In this document: in pieces, positions 28,068 through 36,788 of the stretch | Position numbering within the stretch: position 1 is the stretch's first letter | How the letters are laid out: each line of letters opens with the position of its first letter | Assembly (NCBI RefSeq): GCF_900143255.1 | Contig: NZ_FRDI01000013.1 | Coordinates: forward strand, 37,163 to 73,950 | Direction of reading: 5' to 3' | Source of the DNA: Desulfovibrio litoralis DSM 11393 | GTDB taxonomy: Bacteria; Desulfobacterota; Desulfovibrionia; Desulfovibrionales; Desulfovibrionaceae | DNA length: 36,788 nucleotides | The notes under the pieces: model-generated | Seen by the model: only the letters and a program-made list of their open reading frames with translations | Database searches by the model: none | What the model was told of the DNA's origin: nothing | Translations under genes and position numbers: made by a program

Positions 28068-30545
28068 GTGTCTGAACATTTGAATCCCACTTCAATCGGA
28101 ATAGAACAAGAACTTAAAAAGTCTTATCTCGAATATTCACTCTCTGTTATTGTCGGGCGAGCAATTCCTGATGTACGAGACGGTTTAAAACCCGTGCATC
28201 GTCGTATTATGTTTGCTCAACACGAATTAGGAAATGGTTATAACCGCCAACCTAAAAAATCTGCCCGTATTGTCGGGGACGTTATCGGTAAATATCACCC
28301 ACACGGTGATTCGGCTGTTTACGATGCTTTAGTGCGTATGGCACAAGACTTTTCCATGCGTGATTTGTTGGTAGAAGGTCAAGGTAACTTTGGTTCTATC
28401 GATGGTGATGCTCCGGCGGCTATGCGTTATACTGAAGTAAGAATGTCTCGCCTCGCCGGTGAGTTTTTGGCTGATATCGATAAACAAACCGTTGATTTTA
28501 GACCAAACTATGATAATACCTTGGAAGAACCGACTGTTTTACCAACAAAAGTTCCTAACTTATTGTTAAACGGAACTTCGGGTATCGCCGTTGGTATGGC
28601 GACAAATATTCCACCACATAACTTAGGCGAGTTGTGTGATGGTTTAACCATGCTTTTAAATGAACCGGAAAGTACAGTCGCTGACCTTATGGACGTTATT
28701 AAAGGTCCTGATTTTCCTACTTATGGTTTTTTATATGCGGGTCAAGGGCTTGAAGATGGTTATAATACCGGGCGTGGCTCTATAAAAATTCGGGGTAGAG
28801 TAGAGTTAGAAAACCGTAAAAAAGGTTTTGAATCTATAGTTATTCGTGAAATTCCTTATGGTTTAAATAAGTCAAACTTAGTCGAAAAAATCGCCGCCCT
28901 AGTGAATGAACGTAAAATAGAAGGGGTTACTGATTTAAGAGACGAATCAGACCGAAAAGGTATTCGCATTGTTTTAGACTTAAAACGTGGCAGTATTCCT
29001 GAAGTTGTAATAAATTCTTTATATAAATTTACTCAGCTAGAAACTTCTTTTGGTATCAATATGTTGGCGGTTGTTAATAATCGCCCACAACTATTAAATT
29101 TAAAGAGTGCTTTAACTTACTTTTTAGAACATAGACGCGAAGTTATTTTAAAGCGTACTAAGTTTGATTTAGATAAATCAGAAGCCAGAGCCCATATTTT
29201 AGAAGGTTTACGCATAGCTTTAGATCATATTGATGAAGTTGTTGCGATTATTCGTCATTCTGCTAATGCACCGGAAGCTAAAGAAAAATTAATGGTGCGT
29301 TTTAGTTTAAGCGCCCTTCAAGCTCAAGCTATTTTAGATATGCGTCTGCAACGTTTAACCGGGCTAGAACACGAAAAACTTTTAGAAGAATATCGTGAAT
29401 TAATGAAAAACATAGAATATTTTCGCTCTATTTTAAACGATGAAAGTGTTTTAGTTGGCGTTATGAAAGATGAAGTTATTTATCTTAAAGAAACTTTTGC
29501 GACTAAAAGACGTACTGAAATTTTAGAAGAAGAGTTAGACAGTATCGCCTTGGAAGACTTAATTCCTGATAATGAAGTTGTTATAACTTTATCTCGTCGT
29601 GGTTATATTAAACGTACTCAATTGGAACATTATCAACAACAAAAACGTGGTGGAAAAGGCATAGCCGGAGTACATACCAGCGATGATGATAGCGTTCAAG
29701 ATTTTATAGCGACAACAAACCATCAATTCCTCTTGCTGTTTACTAACCGTGGGCGTATGCACCAACTTAAAGTGCATCAAATACCGGAAGGTAGCAGGAC
29801 GGCAAAAGGCGTGCATATTGCTAACTTATTGCCTTTGGAAAAAGACGAGTTTGTGGCGACTGTCCTTACTATTCGTGAATTTACTCAAGACAATTACTTC
29901 TTGTTTGCGACTCGTCAGGGCATGATTAAACGCTCGTCGGCTAAACTTTATGCAAAAAGCCGCAAATCAGGCTTAATTGCTGTTGGTTTGCGTGATGACG
30001 ATGAATTAATAACTGTCCGTGAAGTTGACGATAATTGCCATGCTTTATTGATTACCGCCGGTGGTTATGCCATTCGCTTTTCTTGCCAAGATGCCCGTCC
30101 AACAGGACGCGGAGCCAGCGGAGTTAAAGGAATTGCATTGCGTGGTTCTGATAATGTTGTGGCTTGTGTTATTGTTCCAAGCGAAGATAACGGAACGGAA
30201 GAAATCTCAGAAATTATGACTGTTTCTCGTTTAGGCTACGGAAAACGTACAAAGCTTGATTTATATCGTCTGCAATCTCGTGGCGGAAAAGGTATAATCA
30301 ACTTTAAAATTACTTCTAAAACAGGTGATGTTATTGGTGCTATGCCGGTTAAAGAAGATGACGGTTTGGTCTTGCTTACTTCAAATAATAAAATTATTCG
30401 CATAGGCGTTGATGATATTCGCAGTATCGGACGTGCAACCCAAGGTGTTCGCCTTGTTTCTTTGGGTGAAGATGGTAGCGTTGTTGGTTTTGATACTGTT
30501 AATGAAATGCCTAATGATAAAGATGAAGAAATAGAAAGCGAATAA
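28068..30545 (+). CDS. gyrA: DNA gyrase subunit A
   Basis: GyrA provides the DNA-cleaving tyrosine and the DNA-wrapping domain of gyrase. The 825-residue protein has the winged-helix region with [19 protein letters not shown], and catalytic Tyr121 in [13 protein letters not shown]. The C-terminal beta-pinwheel contains a GyrA box, QQKRGGKG, near 522-529. The quinolone-relevant positions carry Ser82 and Asp86 (E. coli Ser83 and Asp87), the sensitive-type residues. It ends in an acidic tail, as is common. The start is GTG with TTGAGG upstream. I see no clear terminator after it. Confidence 0.98.
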   Translation: MSEHLNPTSIGIEQELKKSYLEYSLSVIVGRAIPDVRDGLKPVHRRIMFAQHELGNGYNRQPKKSARIVGDVIGKYHPHGDSAVYDALVRMAQDFSMRDLLVEGQGNFGSIDGDAPAAMRYTEVRMSRLAGEFLADIDKQTVDFRPNYDNTLEEPTVLPTKVPNLLLNGTSGIAVGMATNIPPHNLGELCDGLTMLLNEPESTVADLMDVIKGPDFPTYGFLYAGQGLEDGYNTGRGSIKIRGRVELENRKKGFESIVIREIPYGLNKSNLVEKIAALVNERKIEGVTDLRDESDRKGIRIVLDLKRGSIPEVVINSLYKFTQLETSFGINMLAVVNNRPQLLNLKSALTYFLEHRREVILKRTKFDLDKSEARAHILEGLRIALDHIDEVVAIIRHSANAPEAKEKLMVRFSLSALQAQAILDMRLQRLTGLEHEKLLEEYRELMKNIEYFRSILNDESVLVGVMKDEVIYLKETFATKRRTEILEEELDSIALEDLIPDNEVVITLSRRGYIKRTQLEHYQQQKRGGKGIAGVHTSDDDSVQDFIATTNHQFLLLFTNRGRMHQLKVHQIPEGSRTAKGVHIANLLPLEKDEFVATVLTIREFTQDNYFLFATRQGMIKRSSAKLYAKSRKSGLIAVGLRDDDELITVREVDDNCHALLITAGGYAIRFSCQDARPTGRGASGVKGIALRGSDNVVACVIVPSEDNGTEEISEIMTVSRLGYGKRTKLDLYRLQSRGGKGIINFKITSKTGDVIGAMPVKEDDGLVLLTSNNKIIRIGVDDIRSIGRATQGVRLVSLGEDGSVVGFDTVNEMPNDKDEEIESE

Positions 30546-30708
30546 TTATTGCGTTTTTCTTTGTTTTTTAGAATAATGGTTTACCGAGCTTTTTGATAAT
30601 ATTTGATTATAAAAGAAAATTCTTTTTTATTGTCAAAAACTTTGGCAATGCAATATTAATTTACCCCGTTAAAAAACCCTTTCACTTTTGCTCTTATGGA
30701 GTCTTTTC

Positions 30709-31899
30709 ATGATAGGCATTTCAAAATTATACTGCGGACAAGTTGAATCATCAGACGCCCTGCGTTATGGGCGTGATTCAGGTAAGCTCCCCTCTCATCT
30801 TTTACAGTTTTCTAAAGACAAAAAACCCGTTGTTGTTTGGAATATGACCAGACGCTGTAACCTTAAGTGTGTACATTGTTATGCACAAGCTTTAGACGAA
30901 AATGCAGCCAACAGCGAAGAATTAAACACAACTCAAGCTAAAGAAATGATTAATGATTTAGCGTCTTATGGTGCTCCTGTTATGTTATTTTCAGGTGGCG
31001 AACCTTTAGTGCGTAAAGACTTGGTCGAGCTAGCTCAGCATGCAACAGATAAAGGCATGAGGGCGGTTATTTCTACTAACGGAACTTTAATTACCAAAGA
31101 AAAAGCTAAGGAATTAAAAGCAGTTGGCTTGTCTTATGTAGGTATCTCTCTTGATGGGACAGAAGATGTGCATGACCACTTTCGTGGAGTTAAAGGTGCG
31201 TTTAAAAAAGCCCTTCAAGGTATTGAAAATTGCCAAGCAGAAGGCTTAAAAGTAGGTTTACGCTTTACAGTTAATAAGCGTAATGCCCAAGATGTGCCTG
31301 CTATTTTTACTCTACTTGAAGAGCTTGAAGTGCCTCGTGTCTGTTTTTATCATTTGGTTTATTCTGGTCGTGGTTCTGATTTGATCAAAGAAGATTTAAG
31401 CCACGCCGAAACACGTAACTTATTAGATTTAATTATGGATAAAACTCGTGCATTGCATGATAAAGGCAAGCCTAAAGAAGTTTTAACCGTTGATAACCAC
31501 GCTGATGGTCCTTATGTTTGGATGCGTTTATTGCGTGAAGATAAAGCCAGAGCCGAAGAAGTTTTTAAATTGCTTCAATTTAACGAAGGTAATAGCTCCG
31601 GGCGTGGGATTGGTTGTATTTCTTGGGACGGGCGAGTGCATGCGGACCAATTCTGGCGTGAACGTAGCTTTGGTAATGTTTTAGAACGACCTTTTTCAGC
31701 TATTTGGGACGATCCAAACCTTGAGTTATTGCCTCAACTAAAAGAAAAAGCCAAGCATGTTAAAGGGCGTTGTGCTAAATGTCGCTTTTTAAATATTTGT
31801 GCGGGTAACTTTAGAGCCAGAGCCGAATCAGTTTATGATGACGTTTGGGCAGAAGACCCGGCTTGTTATTTAACTGATGAAGAAATTGGCTTAAAATAA
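30709..31899 (+). CDS. ahbC: 12,18-didecarboxysiroheme deacetylase AhbC (radical SAM, alternative heme pathway)
   Basis: AhbC is a radical SAM enzyme that removes acetate side chains from didecarboxysiroheme to give iron-coproporphyrin III, the step before heme b in the siroheme-dependent pathway of sulfate reducers and archaea. The 396-residue protein begins MIGISKLYCG, then SDALRYGRDSGKLPSHLLQFS, which I recognise from AhbC rather than AhbD. The 4Fe-4S motif is CNLKCVHC (Cys50, Cys54, Cys57). A C-terminal SPASM-like set of cysteines follows (CISWDG, CAKCRFLNIC, PACYL). ATG 30709 is chosen because GGAG lies 7 bases upstream. A strong terminator follows. Confidence 0.88.
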   Translation: MIGISKLYCGQVESSDALRYGRDSGKLPSHLLQFSKDKKPVVVWNMTRRCNLKCVHCYAQALDENAANSEELNTTQAKEMINDLASYGAPVMLFSGGEPLVRKDLVELAQHATDKGMRAVISTNGTLITKEKAKELKAVGLSYVGISLDGTEDVHDHFRGVKGAFKKALQGIENCQAEGLKVGLRFTVNKRNAQDVPAIFTLLEELEVPRVCFYHLVYSGRGSDLIKEDLSHAETRNLLDLIMDKTRALHDKGKPKEVLTVDNHADGPYVWMRLLREDKARAEEVFKLLQFNEGNSSGRGIGCISWDGRVHADQFWRERSFGNVLERPFSAIWDDPNLELLPQLKEKAKHVKGRCAKCRFLNICAGNFRARAESVYDDVWAEDPACYLTDEEIGLK

Positions 31900-31923
31900 A
31901 GTTTAAGATAGTTTAATATATCT

Positions 31924-31967
31924 ACCCCTTGTAAAATAATTTTGTTTGCAAGGGGTTTTTCTTTTTA
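31924..31967 (+). terminator. Rho-independent terminator after ahbC
   Basis: CCCCTTG (31925-31931) pairs with CAAGGGG (31949-31955), then a T-rich tract. It lies 25 bp after the ahbC stop. Confidence 0.88.
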
Positions 31968-32093
31968 ATGAACTGTTTTCTTGGCTTTGCTTAAAAGATT
32001 GCAAAAAACTGTTTATTTTATTCTGCTTTGATTATAAAATAAAAAACACAGCCCCTTCAATCTATTAATTTATAAACCTAACAATCATTTATT

Positions 32094-32666
32094 ATGCAAA
32101 AACTATTATCTTCCGTTGACAGGCGTAATTTTCTTTTGGCGAGTGCCTTTGGTTTTGGTCTTTCTCCGATACTGCCCGGAACTTGTGCGGCTTTATGGGG
32201 TTTGGCGATTTATTTATTTATTCTTTATCTTACCCCGCTTGCTTGGCACTTTCCTTTATTGTTGTCTTGTTTTCTTGTTGTTTCATTTTTCTGTTTATAT
32301 TTAAACACTTGGGCGGAAAAATATTTTGAAGATCATGACTCTTCGGCTTTTGTGCTTGATGAAATTGCGGGTTATCTTTTTGTGCCTTTAATTTATCCAA
32401 ATATGGGCAATTTAGAATTTGCTCTTTGGGCTTTTGTTTTGTTTCGCATTTTTGATATGATTAAGATATTTCCTGCTGATATTATTGATAAAAAATGGAA
32501 TAATCGTTGGGGCGTTTTGTGTGATGATTTGATGAGTGCGTTTTACGCTATGCTTGTTTTATATATTTCTTTTAATATTTTTGTTTCCCATACGACTTTC
32601 TCTATATTTTTATTAAGTTTCATGATAATTATTTTAAGTAGTTTGATAAAAAGAAAATTGAAATAA
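32094..32666 (+). CDS. pgpA: Phosphatidylglycerophosphatase A family protein
   Basis: PgpA dephosphorylates phosphatidylglycerophosphate in the inner membrane. The 190-residue protein has several membrane segments. Its motifs are GFGLSPILPGTCAALWG near 20-36, AEKYFEDHDSSAFVLDEIAG near 74-93, and FRIFDMIKIFPADIIDK followed by NRWGVLCDDLMSAF. These match the family's conserved acidic residues. The ATG has no good Shine-Dalgarno sequence. It is monocistronic between the ahbC terminator and cydA. Confidence 0.9.
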   Translation: MQKLLSSVDRRNFLLASAFGFGLSPILPGTCAALWGLAIYLFILYLTPLAWHFPLLLSCFLVVSFFCLYLNTWAEKYFEDHDSSAFVLDEIAGYLFVPLIYPNMGNLEFALWAFVLFRIFDMIKIFPADIIDKKWNNRWGVLCDDLMSAFYAMLVLYISFNIFVSHTTFSIFLLSFMIIILSSLIKRKLK

Positions 32667-32766
32667 AAATAAATTTTAAAGTTGAATACTTATTGATTTT
32701 TTTTGCTTAATATGAAAATATAAATAATAACTTTTATTGTTTAGCAAGGTAAAGTTTGTGTTCTTG

Positions 32767-32784
32767 TTAAACATTTGTGTTTAA
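32767..32784. promoter_or_regulatory. Possible operator upstream of cydA
   Basis: TTAAACA, four bases, TGTTTAA is a perfect 7-bp inverted repeat about 100 bp before the cydA start. Just downstream, TTGAAA (32799-32804) and TATACT (32820-32825) could form a promoter with a short 15-bp spacer. The layout suits a redox or oxygen-responsive repressor, but the sequence does not clearly match Rex or FNR consensus. Confidence 0.35.
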
Positions 32785-32884
32785 TGTGTATATTTGTCTT
32801 GAAATATCTTTATAGTCGGTATACTTGTTATACATGATGCTATAAAGCTTGTATCAAAAATTATAAACGTAGGGAGCTGAATTT

Positions 32885-34210
32885 ATGGATGATTTAGTTG
32901 TTTGGCTATCCCGTGTGCAATTTGCAACAGCGGTATTTTTCCATTTTATTTTTGTGCCTTTAACTTTAGGCTTGGCTGTTTTGATAGCTTTTATCGAAAC
33001 GCTTTATGTGCGTACGGGTAACGAAGTTTATAAACGCATGGCTAAGTTTTGGGGTAAATTATTTATTATTAACTTCACCTTAGGTGTTGTTACCGGTATC
33101 ACTCTTGAGTTTCAGTTTGGGACTAACTGGTCTCGTTATTCTGAATATGTGGGTGATATTTTTGGTTCACTGCTTGCGATTGAAGCCACGCTTGCCTTCT
33201 TTTTAGAATCTACCTTCTTAGCGGTGTGGATTTTTGGTTGGGAAAAAGTTTCTAAAAAAGTCCACCTTTTTGCAATTTGGATGGTTGCTTTAGCCAGTAA
33301 TATCTCGGCCGTTTGGATTATCCTTGCTAACGGTTGGATGCAAAACCCTGTTGGTTATACTATTAATAACGAACGAGGACGTGCCGAACTTGCTAATTTT
33401 TGGGAAGTTTTAACCAACGAATTTGCTTGGGGACAATTTTTCCATAATACTTTTGCGGCGTGGATGCTCAGCGGATTTTTTGTTTTAGGTATTTCTGCTT
33501 GGCATTTATTGCGTAAAAACGAAGTTGATTTCTTCCGTCGCTCTTTTAAAATAGCGGCTTATTTTACTTTTATTGCGGCAATACTTGTTGCTGTTCAAGG
33601 GCATAACCACGGGCAAACCGTGGCAAGATTGCAACCGGCTAAAATGGCGGCTATGGAATCTCATTGGGAAACCAGCAAGCCAGCAGGTTTGTCTTTATTG
33701 GTTGTTCCTGATGAAGCTAATTCTAGCAACGCCGTTCAAGCTATTACTATTCCCGGTTTAATGAGCTTTTTGGCTTTTGGAGACTTTACTTCTGAAGTTA
33801 AAGGTTTAAACGATTTTCCTAAAGAAGATCGCCCACCTGTTTTAGTTACTTTCCTCTCTTTCCGCTTAATGGCGGGGCTTGGCGTTGTCTTTTTAATTCT
33901 TTCTTTCCTTGCTTGGCGTTATCGTGAAAATATCGAAGAAAAAACTTGGCTTGCCAAATTATTACCTTGGTTTATCCCTATTCCATATATTGCGGTAATG
34001 GCGGGGTGGACTGTTGCGGAAGTCGGTCGTCAACCTTGGATTGTTTACGGAATGATGCGTACAAGAGACGCTATTTCTCCGGTTACTTCCGTTCCTGCTT
34101 CTTCTGTGGCAATTTCTTTAGCTGCTTTTGTTGTTGTCTACTCTCTCTTGGGTATTTTAGATATATACCTGTTGCGTAAATATGCGCGTAAAGGTCCAAA
34201 CCCCGTTTAA
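32885..34210 (+). CDS. cydA: Cytochrome bd quinol oxidase subunit I
   Basis: CydA carries the quinol site and hemes b558, b595 and d (or another b) of bd oxidase, reducing O2 to water without proton pumping. The 441-residue protein has the short Q-loop form. Family residues visible by position are His20, His187 and Met329 as heme ligands, and Glu100 and Glu108 in the proton path. Lys253 and Glu258 in the Q-loop and the GRQPW motif at 381-385 are also present. AGGGAGCTG precedes the ATG. It forms an operon with cydB 114 bp downstream. In an anaerobe it would probably serve O2 scavenging. Confidence 0.96.
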   Translation: MDDLVVWLSRVQFATAVFFHFIFVPLTLGLAVLIAFIETLYVRTGNEVYKRMAKFWGKLFIINFTLGVVTGITLEFQFGTNWSRYSEYVGDIFGSLLAIEATLAFFLESTFLAVWIFGWEKVSKKVHLFAIWMVALASNISAVWIILANGWMQNPVGYTINNERGRAELANFWEVLTNEFAWGQFFHNTFAAWMLSGFFVLGISAWHLLRKNEVDFFRRSFKIAAYFTFIAAILVAVQGHNHGQTVARLQPAKMAAMESHWETSKPAGLSLLVVPDEANSSNAVQAITIPGLMSFLAFGDFTSEVKGLNDFPKEDRPPVLVTFLSFRLMAGLGVVFLILSFLAWRYRENIEEKTWLAKLLPWFIPIPYIAVMAGWTVAEVGRQPWIVYGMMRTRDAISPVTSVPASSVAISLAAFVVVYSLLGILDIYLLRKYARKGPNPV

Positions 34211-34324
34211 TAACTTAACGAAACTTTACAACTCGCTAAACTTGTTAACTTAGTTAATAAGTAGTTGAGGTAAATACTATTTACAGATAAACCCTAAACG
34301 TTTGTCTAATAGTCGGAGGAATAT

Positions 34325-35350
34325 ATGCTTGAGACAATCTGGTTTGTGCTTTGGGGCTTATTATGGGCTGTATATTTTATACTCGATGGTTTCGACTTCG
34401 GTATGGGCATGCTCTTCCCCTTTCTTGCTAAAAATGAAACAGAAAAACGTATAGTTTATAACGCTGCCGGACCTTTTTGGGACGGTAACGAAGTTTGGTT
34501 AATTACTGCCGGCGGTGCGACTTTTGCGGCATTTCCCGTGGCTTATGCCGTATTGTTTAGTTCTTTTTATGCCCCTTTATATTTATTGCTTTTTGCATTA
34601 ATTTTTAGAGCGGCTTCTTTTGAATTTCGTAATAAGATAGATTCTGATGCTTGGCGTAAGTTTTGGGATGTTTTCCAATTCTTAGGTGGTTTCTTACCTG
34701 CTTTATTATTAGGTGTGGCTTTTGCTAACCTATTTAGAGGTATTCCTTTAGATGAAGCCGGAGTTTATCACGGAAATCTGCTAATGCTTTTAAACCCTTA
34801 TGCTTTAGCCGGTGGCATTCTCTTTGTGCTTATGTTCTGTGTTCACGGGGCATTATGGTTAGCAATTAAATCACCAGGCGAACTTTCAGAACGTGCAATG
34901 AAAACAGCAGGTTGCCTTTGGGGTTATTTGCTTGCGGTGGCTCTACTCTTTTTAGGTTGGAGTTATAAAGAAACTCATCTTTTTGCTAATTATGCAAAAA
35001 TGCCGGCTTTATTAATATTCCCTATTCTTGCTGTTGTTTCTTTGTTGACTTTATACTTTTTAATTAAAGCCCGTATGGCCTGGTTATCTTGGTTCTTTAG
35101 TGCTTTGTTTATTTTGGGAGTAACCTTCTTTGGTGTGCTTGGTATGTATCCGGCTCTTATTCCTTCGAATATTAGCGAGGCGGCCTCTATCACCATTCAT
35201 AACGGAGCCTCTACTCCTTTAACTCTTTCGATTATGCTTTATTCAGTGCTTGCTATTTTACCTGTTGTTATTATTTATCAAATCTGGGTATACACTGTGT
35301 TTAGTCATAAAATTACAGACGAAGATTTAAAGAGTGAACATTCTTATTAA
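34325..35350 (+). CDS. cydB: Cytochrome bd quinol oxidase subunit II
   Basis: CydB is the second integral membrane subunit that stabilises the heme sites of CydA. The 341-residue protein has about eight to nine membrane helices. It begins with the classical WFVLWGLLWAVYFILDGFDFG signature region, followed by GPFWDGNEVWLITAGGATFAAFP. A strong CGGAGGA lies before the ATG. It has no CydX-like ORF obvious downstream. A terminator hairpin follows. Confidence 0.96.
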   Translation: MLETIWFVLWGLLWAVYFILDGFDFGMGMLFPFLAKNETEKRIVYNAAGPFWDGNEVWLITAGGATFAAFPVAYAVLFSSFYAPLYLLLFALIFRAASFEFRNKIDSDAWRKFWDVFQFLGGFLPALLLGVAFANLFRGIPLDEAGVYHGNLLMLLNPYALAGGILFVLMFCVHGALWLAIKSPGELSERAMKTAGCLWGYLLAVALLFLGWSYKETHLFANYAKMPALLIFPILAVVSLLTLYFLIKARMAWLSWFFSALFILGVTFFGVLGMYPALIPSNISEAASITIHNGASTPLTLSIMLYSVLAILPVVIIYQIWVYTVFSHKITDEDLKSEHSY

Positions 35351-35382
35351 AATCTTATTAAAATTATAATTGATTAAATTGT

Positions 35383-35415
35383 TAGCTCCTTGATTTTACT
35401 ATCGAGGAGCTATAT
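35383..35415 (+). terminator. Hairpin after cydB, probable terminator
   Basis: TAGCTCCTTG (35383-35392) pairs with CGAGGAGCTA (35403-35412) with one G-U or mismatch position. The following T-tract is weak, so termination efficiency is uncertain. Confidence 0.6.
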
Positions 35416-35465
35416 CATTTCAACTGCAAAGTAAAATTAACTTTTAATAAATAAGCTCAATAAAG

Positions 35466-36056
35466 ATGAATACATTAGATAAAAGTATTGAAGCATTCCG
35501 TCTGTCAATGCCTGAATATGAGGCAAAACATCAGTGGCTACCGTTGTTGTTAAATTGTTATGCCGTAATTGATTTTAGTGTTGCTCAAGTTACTAAAAAA
35601 AATAAAGATATTATAGCTTGTTATAAAGGTTGCGTTGCTTGTTGTTATCATACGATTCCTCTTTCTACTATAGAGGTGATTGGTCTTGGTTTTTATGTAA
35701 ATACAATTTTAGATCAACAACTGCTTGCGACACTATTGGAAAATTTTAAGACAAAACCAAAAATCTGCTTGTTTAATCTTGATGGAGCGTGTGTTGTTTA
35801 TCCAATGCGTCCGATAGCTTGCCGAAGATATATGGTTGCTGGTCAAAGCTGTACAATTAATGAAGACCCCCTTGAAACCAGACCAAACGAGGTTTTGATT
35901 CCTTCGAGAAGACTTTTGTACACAGCCGTTGCACAAACGCTTCCCTTTTTTCAAGTGCGAGATATAGATGGTCTTCAGGGAGAAGATGTTTTTGATAGTT
36001 ATAAGAAAAATATCGTAGAGTTATCTTCCGTATATGATAAGATTTTAAAACTATAG
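35466..36056 (+). CDS. YkgJ family cysteine cluster protein
   Basis: YkgJ-family proteins carry a cysteine cluster thought to bind zinc or iron; the function is unknown. The 196-residue protein has CYKGCVACC (Cys52, Cys56, Cys59, Cys60). Further cysteines lie in PKICLFNLDGACVVYPMRP, then IACRRY, and GQSC, matching the family layout. There is no signal peptide. The ATG follows a weak AAAGATG. The gene stands alone between the cydB hairpin and the rRNA leader. Confidence 0.8.
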   Translation: MNTLDKSIEAFRLSMPEYEAKHQWLPLLLNCYAVIDFSVAQVTKKNKDIIACYKGCVACCYHTIPLSTIEVIGLGFYVNTILDQQLLATLLENFKTKPKICLFNLDGACVVYPMRPIACRRYMVAGQSCTINEDPLETRPNEVLIPSRRLLYTAVAQTLPFFQVRDIDGLQGEDVFDSYKKNIVELSSVYDKILKL

Positions 36057-36167
36057 TTTTCTATCTATCTCATTGAATTTAAAGATGTTTAATCTTTTTA
36101 AATTAGCTACCTCAAAGATTTTCTTCAACTTTTTCTCAAAAAAAATAAAAAAATCTTAAAAAAGTGC

Positions 36168-36196
36168 TTGACGTTTTTTGATAAAACACATAGAAG
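36168..36196 (+). promoter_or_regulatory. Probable rRNA promoter P1
   Basis: TTGACG (36168-36173), a 17-bp spacer and TAGAAG (36191-36196) follow an A-rich tract that could act as an UP element. A hairpin lies just downstream, with TCGCACTGACG at 36203-36213 pairing with CGTTGGTGCGA at 36228-36238. The -10 box is weak. Confidence 0.45.
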
Positions 36197-36509
36197 CATT
36201 TCTCGCACTGACGAAGAACGAGTTCGGCGTTGGTGCGAATTTCAAAAATGTTCTTTGTTATCAAATTATTAGAGTATATTTTAAAGATTAGATTTTTTTA
36301 AGATGCAAATAGGTTTGCTTTTAATTATCTTAAGCGATATATTGAAGTGAGTTTATTTGTTTTTTTATGTAACTAATTTGATTTATTGAGATATATGTTT
36401 TTTAGATAAAGAAGATGATTTTGGTCTAGCTTTTTTATATTAAATGATTAGTTTGTTTTTCTAGCTTTGAAAGCTTTGAAAAAAAGATTAAAAAAAAATA
36501 AAAAAGATG

Positions 36510-36538
36510 TTGACAAGTTTCAATAAGTTTGGCAAAAA
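36510..36538 (+). promoter_or_regulatory. Probable rRNA promoter P2
   Basis: A perfect TTGACA (36510-36515) follows an A-rich tract very like the one before P1. The -10 position at 17 bp spacing reads CAAAAA, a poor match. A GC-containing stem (AACTTTCG and CGAAAAGTT) follows at about 36540-36564. Confidence 0.4.
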
Positions 36539-36645
36539 GAACTTTCGCGTTTCACGAAAAGTTGGAGCGGAAAGAGAGATTAAATTTTTATGTTGACTAC
36601 GTAATTATTTAAGATAATTAGGTTTTAACGTTTTAATTTAGAATT

Positions 36646-36660
36646 AGTTCTTTGACAATT
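36646..36660 (+). promoter_or_regulatory. boxA-like antitermination element in rRNA leader
   Basis: AGTTCTTTGACAATT resembles the boxA consensus (TGCTCTTTAACAA), which loads Nus factors on rRNA transcripts. It lies about 120 bp before the presumed 16S start. TTGACA within it could alternatively be a third -35 box. Confidence 0.5.
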
Positions 36661-36777
36661 AAATAGCGAGTTGGGAAAATAGTTTTTTAACTTCGGTTAG
36701 AAAACATTCTAAAAAAAATAGTTTAAGAGTTTTAGTCAGTCGATTCAATTAGTTGATTCGAACTGTACAGTTATTTA

Positions 36778-36788
36778 TAACTGGAGAG
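36778..36788 (+). rRNA. 5' tip of a probable 16S rRNA gene, cut by the window end
   Basis: The final bases AACTGGAGAG match the usual start of 16S rRNA (E. coli AATTGAAGAG), which continues TTTGAT in other bacteria. Only about 11 bases are present, so the call rests mainly on the leader features upstream. Confidence 0.5.

Larger units (their letters stand above)
36057..36777 (+). other. rRNA operon leader region
   Basis: A 721-bp AT-rich stretch with no gene. It carries the two promoter-like elements, the boxA-like site and A-tracts. I see nothing definite between 36240 and 36500. Confidence 0.6.

Noticed and set aside
30630-30659. TTGTCA with a TATTAA 18 bp downstream as an ahbC promoter
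   Set aside because: Both boxes are weak and the region is AT-rich. ahbC may instead be read from the gyrA transcript.
34990-35196. Open frames antisense to cydB, gyrA, the Mo subunit and secA
   Set aside because: They lack ribosome-binding sites and family features and lie wholly inside well-supported genes on the other strand.

Overview
This is an AT-rich bacterial chromosome segment that probably contains the replication origin region. The dnaA-dnaN-gyrB-gyrA block, an AhbC-type radical SAM enzyme of the siroheme-dependent (alternative) heme pathway, a bd-type quinol oxidase and a TAXI-type binding protein together suggest an anaerobic deltaproteobacterium of the Desulfovibrionales kind, with an unusually low GC content. 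That placement is inference; no 16S sequence beyond its first few bases is present.

Layout. (1) 1-5.9 kb, minus strand: secA, ychF and a methyl-accepting chemotaxis protein. (2) 6.5-15.4 kb: a molybdenum hydroxylase module of the selenium-dependent type. It has a broken FAD subunit, an intact 2Fe-2S subunit and Mo-binding subunit, then yqeC, a MocA-type cytidylyltransferase, an XdhC-type protein, a MoeA/MogA-like molybdopterin-binding protein and a convergent yqeB. (3) 15.5-19.1 kb, minus strand: a hybrid sensor kinase and an orphan TAXI binding protein. (4) 19.6-21.9 kb, minus strand: tRNA-Val(UAC), a lytic transglycosylase lipoprotein and a TlyA-type rRNA methyltransferase. (5) 22.0-36.1 kb, plus strand: dnaA, dnaN, gyrB, a Sel1-repeat lipoprotein, gyrA, ahbC, pgpA, cydA, cydB and a YkgJ-family protein. 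(6) 36.1-36.8 kb: a leader with tandem promoter-like elements and a boxA-like sequence. The window ends on what look like the first bases of a 16S rRNA gene. Coding direction switches at about 21.9 kb, as expected near an origin.

The molybdenum hydroxylase region is the most unusual part. Its FAD subunit has lost a central block together with the reading frame. The yqeC-mocA junction carries a recent in-frame tandem duplication of about 240 bp, bounded by a short microhomology, which creates a chimeric 86-residue ORF. The xdhC-like gene carries a 12-bp tandem repeat. A roughly 95-bp intergenic repeat occurs in three clear copies and perhaps two fragments between 6 and 19.3 kb, and I saw no copy in the housekeeping flanks. 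A second oddity is DnaA: by eye its DNA-binding domain and Walker motifs are kept, but the AAA+ arginine-finger and sensor-2 arginines are not.

I found no CRISPR array, insertion sequence, phage gene or wholly new defence system. All alignments here are from memory and by eye, and no computation was run.
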